A DNA stretch of 64,000 bases, from positions 1 through 64,000 of the forward strand of contig CAWBCD010000029.1 in NCBI GenBank assembly GCA_963787205.1. Reading direction: 5' to 3'. Positions within the stretch are counted from its first letter, which is position 1, and every line of letters starts with the position of its first letter. Both the position numbers and the translations under genes were made by a program. The DNA comes from DATFNI01 sp963787205. GTDB lineage: Bacteria; Bacteroidota; Rhodothermia; Balneolales; DATFMH01. Shown one piece after another: positions 62,396-64,000 of this stretch. The notes beneath the pieces are model-generated. The model saw only the letters and a program-made list of their open reading frames with translations. It did no database searches and was not told where the DNA came from.

Positions 62396-64000
62396 AGGTT
62401 ATAGCGGGATTTATTGGATTCCTGTTGTTTGCAGGTTTGAGCAACGCCATCGCTCAGAATAAACCGGTTAAGCGGGTGACTGCGGATAGCACCAGGCAGG
62501 AAACCGTGAAAACCGATAGCCTGAGACAAAACCTGATCAAACAGGATACTATAAAAACCGACACCCTCAGGCATGGATTAGACCAGCAAGATACCCTGAG
62601 AGCAGACAGCCTGAGAGGTGGTCTTGCCAGACAAGATAGTTTGCGCAGGAAGCCGGTTAAACAGATCCACATAGTAGTATTCCGCTACAAAAAAGTAATT
62701 GGCTTTAACCAGGTACTCGACGATAGCACGCGACGATGGACTGTCTGGACCGTTCCCTCAGAATGGGCAGAAGATCAGCCGGGAGCGATTACGTATCGTC
62801 TGGGAGCCATGGGATTCCACGATGCAGTAAATTGGCAGGGACATAGTGATCAACAGCAAAAACTCTATGTTGACGGACTCGATATTGGTAATGCGGTTAC
62901 CGGCAATGTGAATAACCAGCTTGTACCCCAATACATGCTGAATTATGAGGATCAGGATAATTATGGTCTGTATCATGTTACCCGTTTCAAAACGCAGGAT
63001 TTTTACATGAGAAGACCCCTGACCCGTGCTGATTATGAAAAAGCGGGTTTTGGTTACCGGGTGTTGGACGTACTGTTCACCAGGAATATCACACGTTCAT
63101 GGAATATTGCAACCTATTATTGGGTGCGCAGTGACGACGGAGCCTATCTGAATGAGAAATACCGTGGTCGTCAGGCTTTTGGCAGGGTGACTCATTACTT
63201 AAGTCATCAGTATGTGTTTAAGAGTGAAATCCTTTACAATGGCTTGCAGAGAGATCAGCCTGGTGGCTATGTGATTCAGGATCTGAATACATTCAATTTT
63301 GATCGGTTAAATGCCCGCTCAAAGTGGGGGGGAGCCAATATTCAGGAAATATTTCAAAATCATCCGTCAGAAATACAATTGCAGATGTAAGTATAGAAGC
63401 ACGCCGGGATACCCTGCATCCGGTTAGCAGCCGCCTGGAGGTTTTTTATAATACCTACCGCAGATTCTTTGATGGGAAGACGGACTCGGCGGCTGTTAAC
63501 GGTCAATACCAGGTTTTTCCGGCAGATACTTCATATTACCGAACCAATCAATTAGGCGCTTTTCTCGAACATCAGACCGACATTAAAGGGTTACATGTTT
63601 TCGGGCGCGGAGAGATTGACTACTTTGCTGTGCCACCAACCAGCAATTTGATACTTACAAGGACTAAATGGAGCCAGATTGACCTGCAGGGCCGAATGCG
63701 TTTACCGCTATCTAATTTTTTTAGCCTCACGGGTACGGCGAACACTACTATCCGAAGTGATGCTCACAGGGCAGCCCATTATTCTGCCAGGGTGACCTTC
63801 AAGCCTTTTAAAAGCCTGTTGCTGCAGGGAGCACTCTCTGGTGGAACCGTGCCCCCAACGATTCAGCAACTGTATTGGACAGGTAAATATTATCATGGTT
63901 ATGATCACCTTAAAACCTCACGAGTACGAAGGTACGAAGGCGAGTTGCGTTTTGAACCTGACTCAGCATTTACCTTGGGCCTGCGGGGTTACCGTGAGCG
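62392..64000 (+). pseudogene. Porin-like outer-membrane beta-barrel protein, frameshifted at a G7 tract, truncated by window end
   Basis: The first frame (62392-63390) has a signal peptide (about 1-22, ending AIAQ), then a charged repeat region (about 25-85) with recurring DSLRxxLxxQD-type units, then a beta-rich region (YVDGLDIGNAVTGNVNNQLVPQYMLNYE, FGYRVLDVLFTRN). At seven G residues (63326-63332) the frame ends in a short out-of-frame tail. A frame beginning SQYSGNISKSSVRNTIADVS continues with no stop to base 64000, with alternating barrel-strand sequence (ADTSYYRTNQLGAFLEHQTD). Eight G residues would restore one reading frame. The start is a GTG overlapping the cinA stop. I take it to be a putative porin; the substrate is unknown. 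Confidence 0.72.

Overview
The window looks like chromosomal DNA from a Gram-negative, aerobically respiring bacterium of the Bacteroidota/Rhodothermota/Balneolota group, with Balneolota-like relatives my best guess. The evidence for this is: Bacteroidota-type promoter elements (TTTG, a 19-21 nt spacer, then TAnnTTTG) upstream of rpsF and, less perfectly, rpmE; a short housekeeping sigma factor of about 293 aa without region 1.1; a fused E2-E1 2-oxoglutarate dehydrogenase (Kgd type); a DUF6090 membrane protein; outer-membrane machinery (LptE, porin-like barrels); and weak or absent Shine-Dalgarno sites for many genes. No rRNA, tRNA, CRISPR array, phage or complete insertion sequence was seen.

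Layout. 1-4450: partial DUF6090 gene, an azurin-like cupredoxin, a frameshifted metallo-beta-lactamase-fold hydrolase, and an NhaD-type Na+/H+ antiporter. 4920-10313: the distal membrane arm of respiratory complex I (nuoL, nuoM, nuoN) with a pterin carbinolamine dehydratase gene between nuoM and nuoN. 10435-13558: rpsF-rpsR-rplI with their own promoter, then dsbD. 14011-17513: a large outer-membrane protein broken at a G10 tract. 17709-19790: an ExbB/ExbD energy-transduction operon with an extra small membrane protein. 19881-34842: housekeeping genes thiL, ftsH, folE2, kgd, pepF, a GAF-domain protein, deoB and rpoD. 35218-38796: a beta-propeller hybrid-style sensor kinase and a LuxR-type response regulator, both frameshifted. 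38992-41870: a Tyr/Gly/Asn-rich lipoprotein and a FadL-like barrel. 42139-46101: an ion/osmotic-stress group (Usp, CorA, DUF432, MscS). 46295-54203: ankyrin protein, RsmI-like methyltransferase, a beta-lactamase-fold pseudoenzyme, lipase, an AAA+ ATPase, L31, an NRDE protein and an MBL hydrolase. 54386-60741, minus strand: TPR protein, lptE, sigma-54 activator, miaB, hypothetical, pyrE, pgpA and pgsA. 61109-end: cinA, then a porin-like gene running off the window.

Two genome-wide themes stand out. First, six genes are interrupted by single frameshifts, three of them exactly at homopolymers (G10, A7, G7). This points first to indel errors in the assembly, but leaves open phase variation at the G10 tract. 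Second, several intergenic gaps hold imperfect inverted repeats whose arms are themselves degenerate tandem 7-, 9- or 10-mers (13573-13998, 32394-32511, 41880-42065, 54286-54352). A separate 147-bp MITE-like element with 17-bp terminal inverted repeats lies at 34914-35060. These are the least explained sequences in the window.
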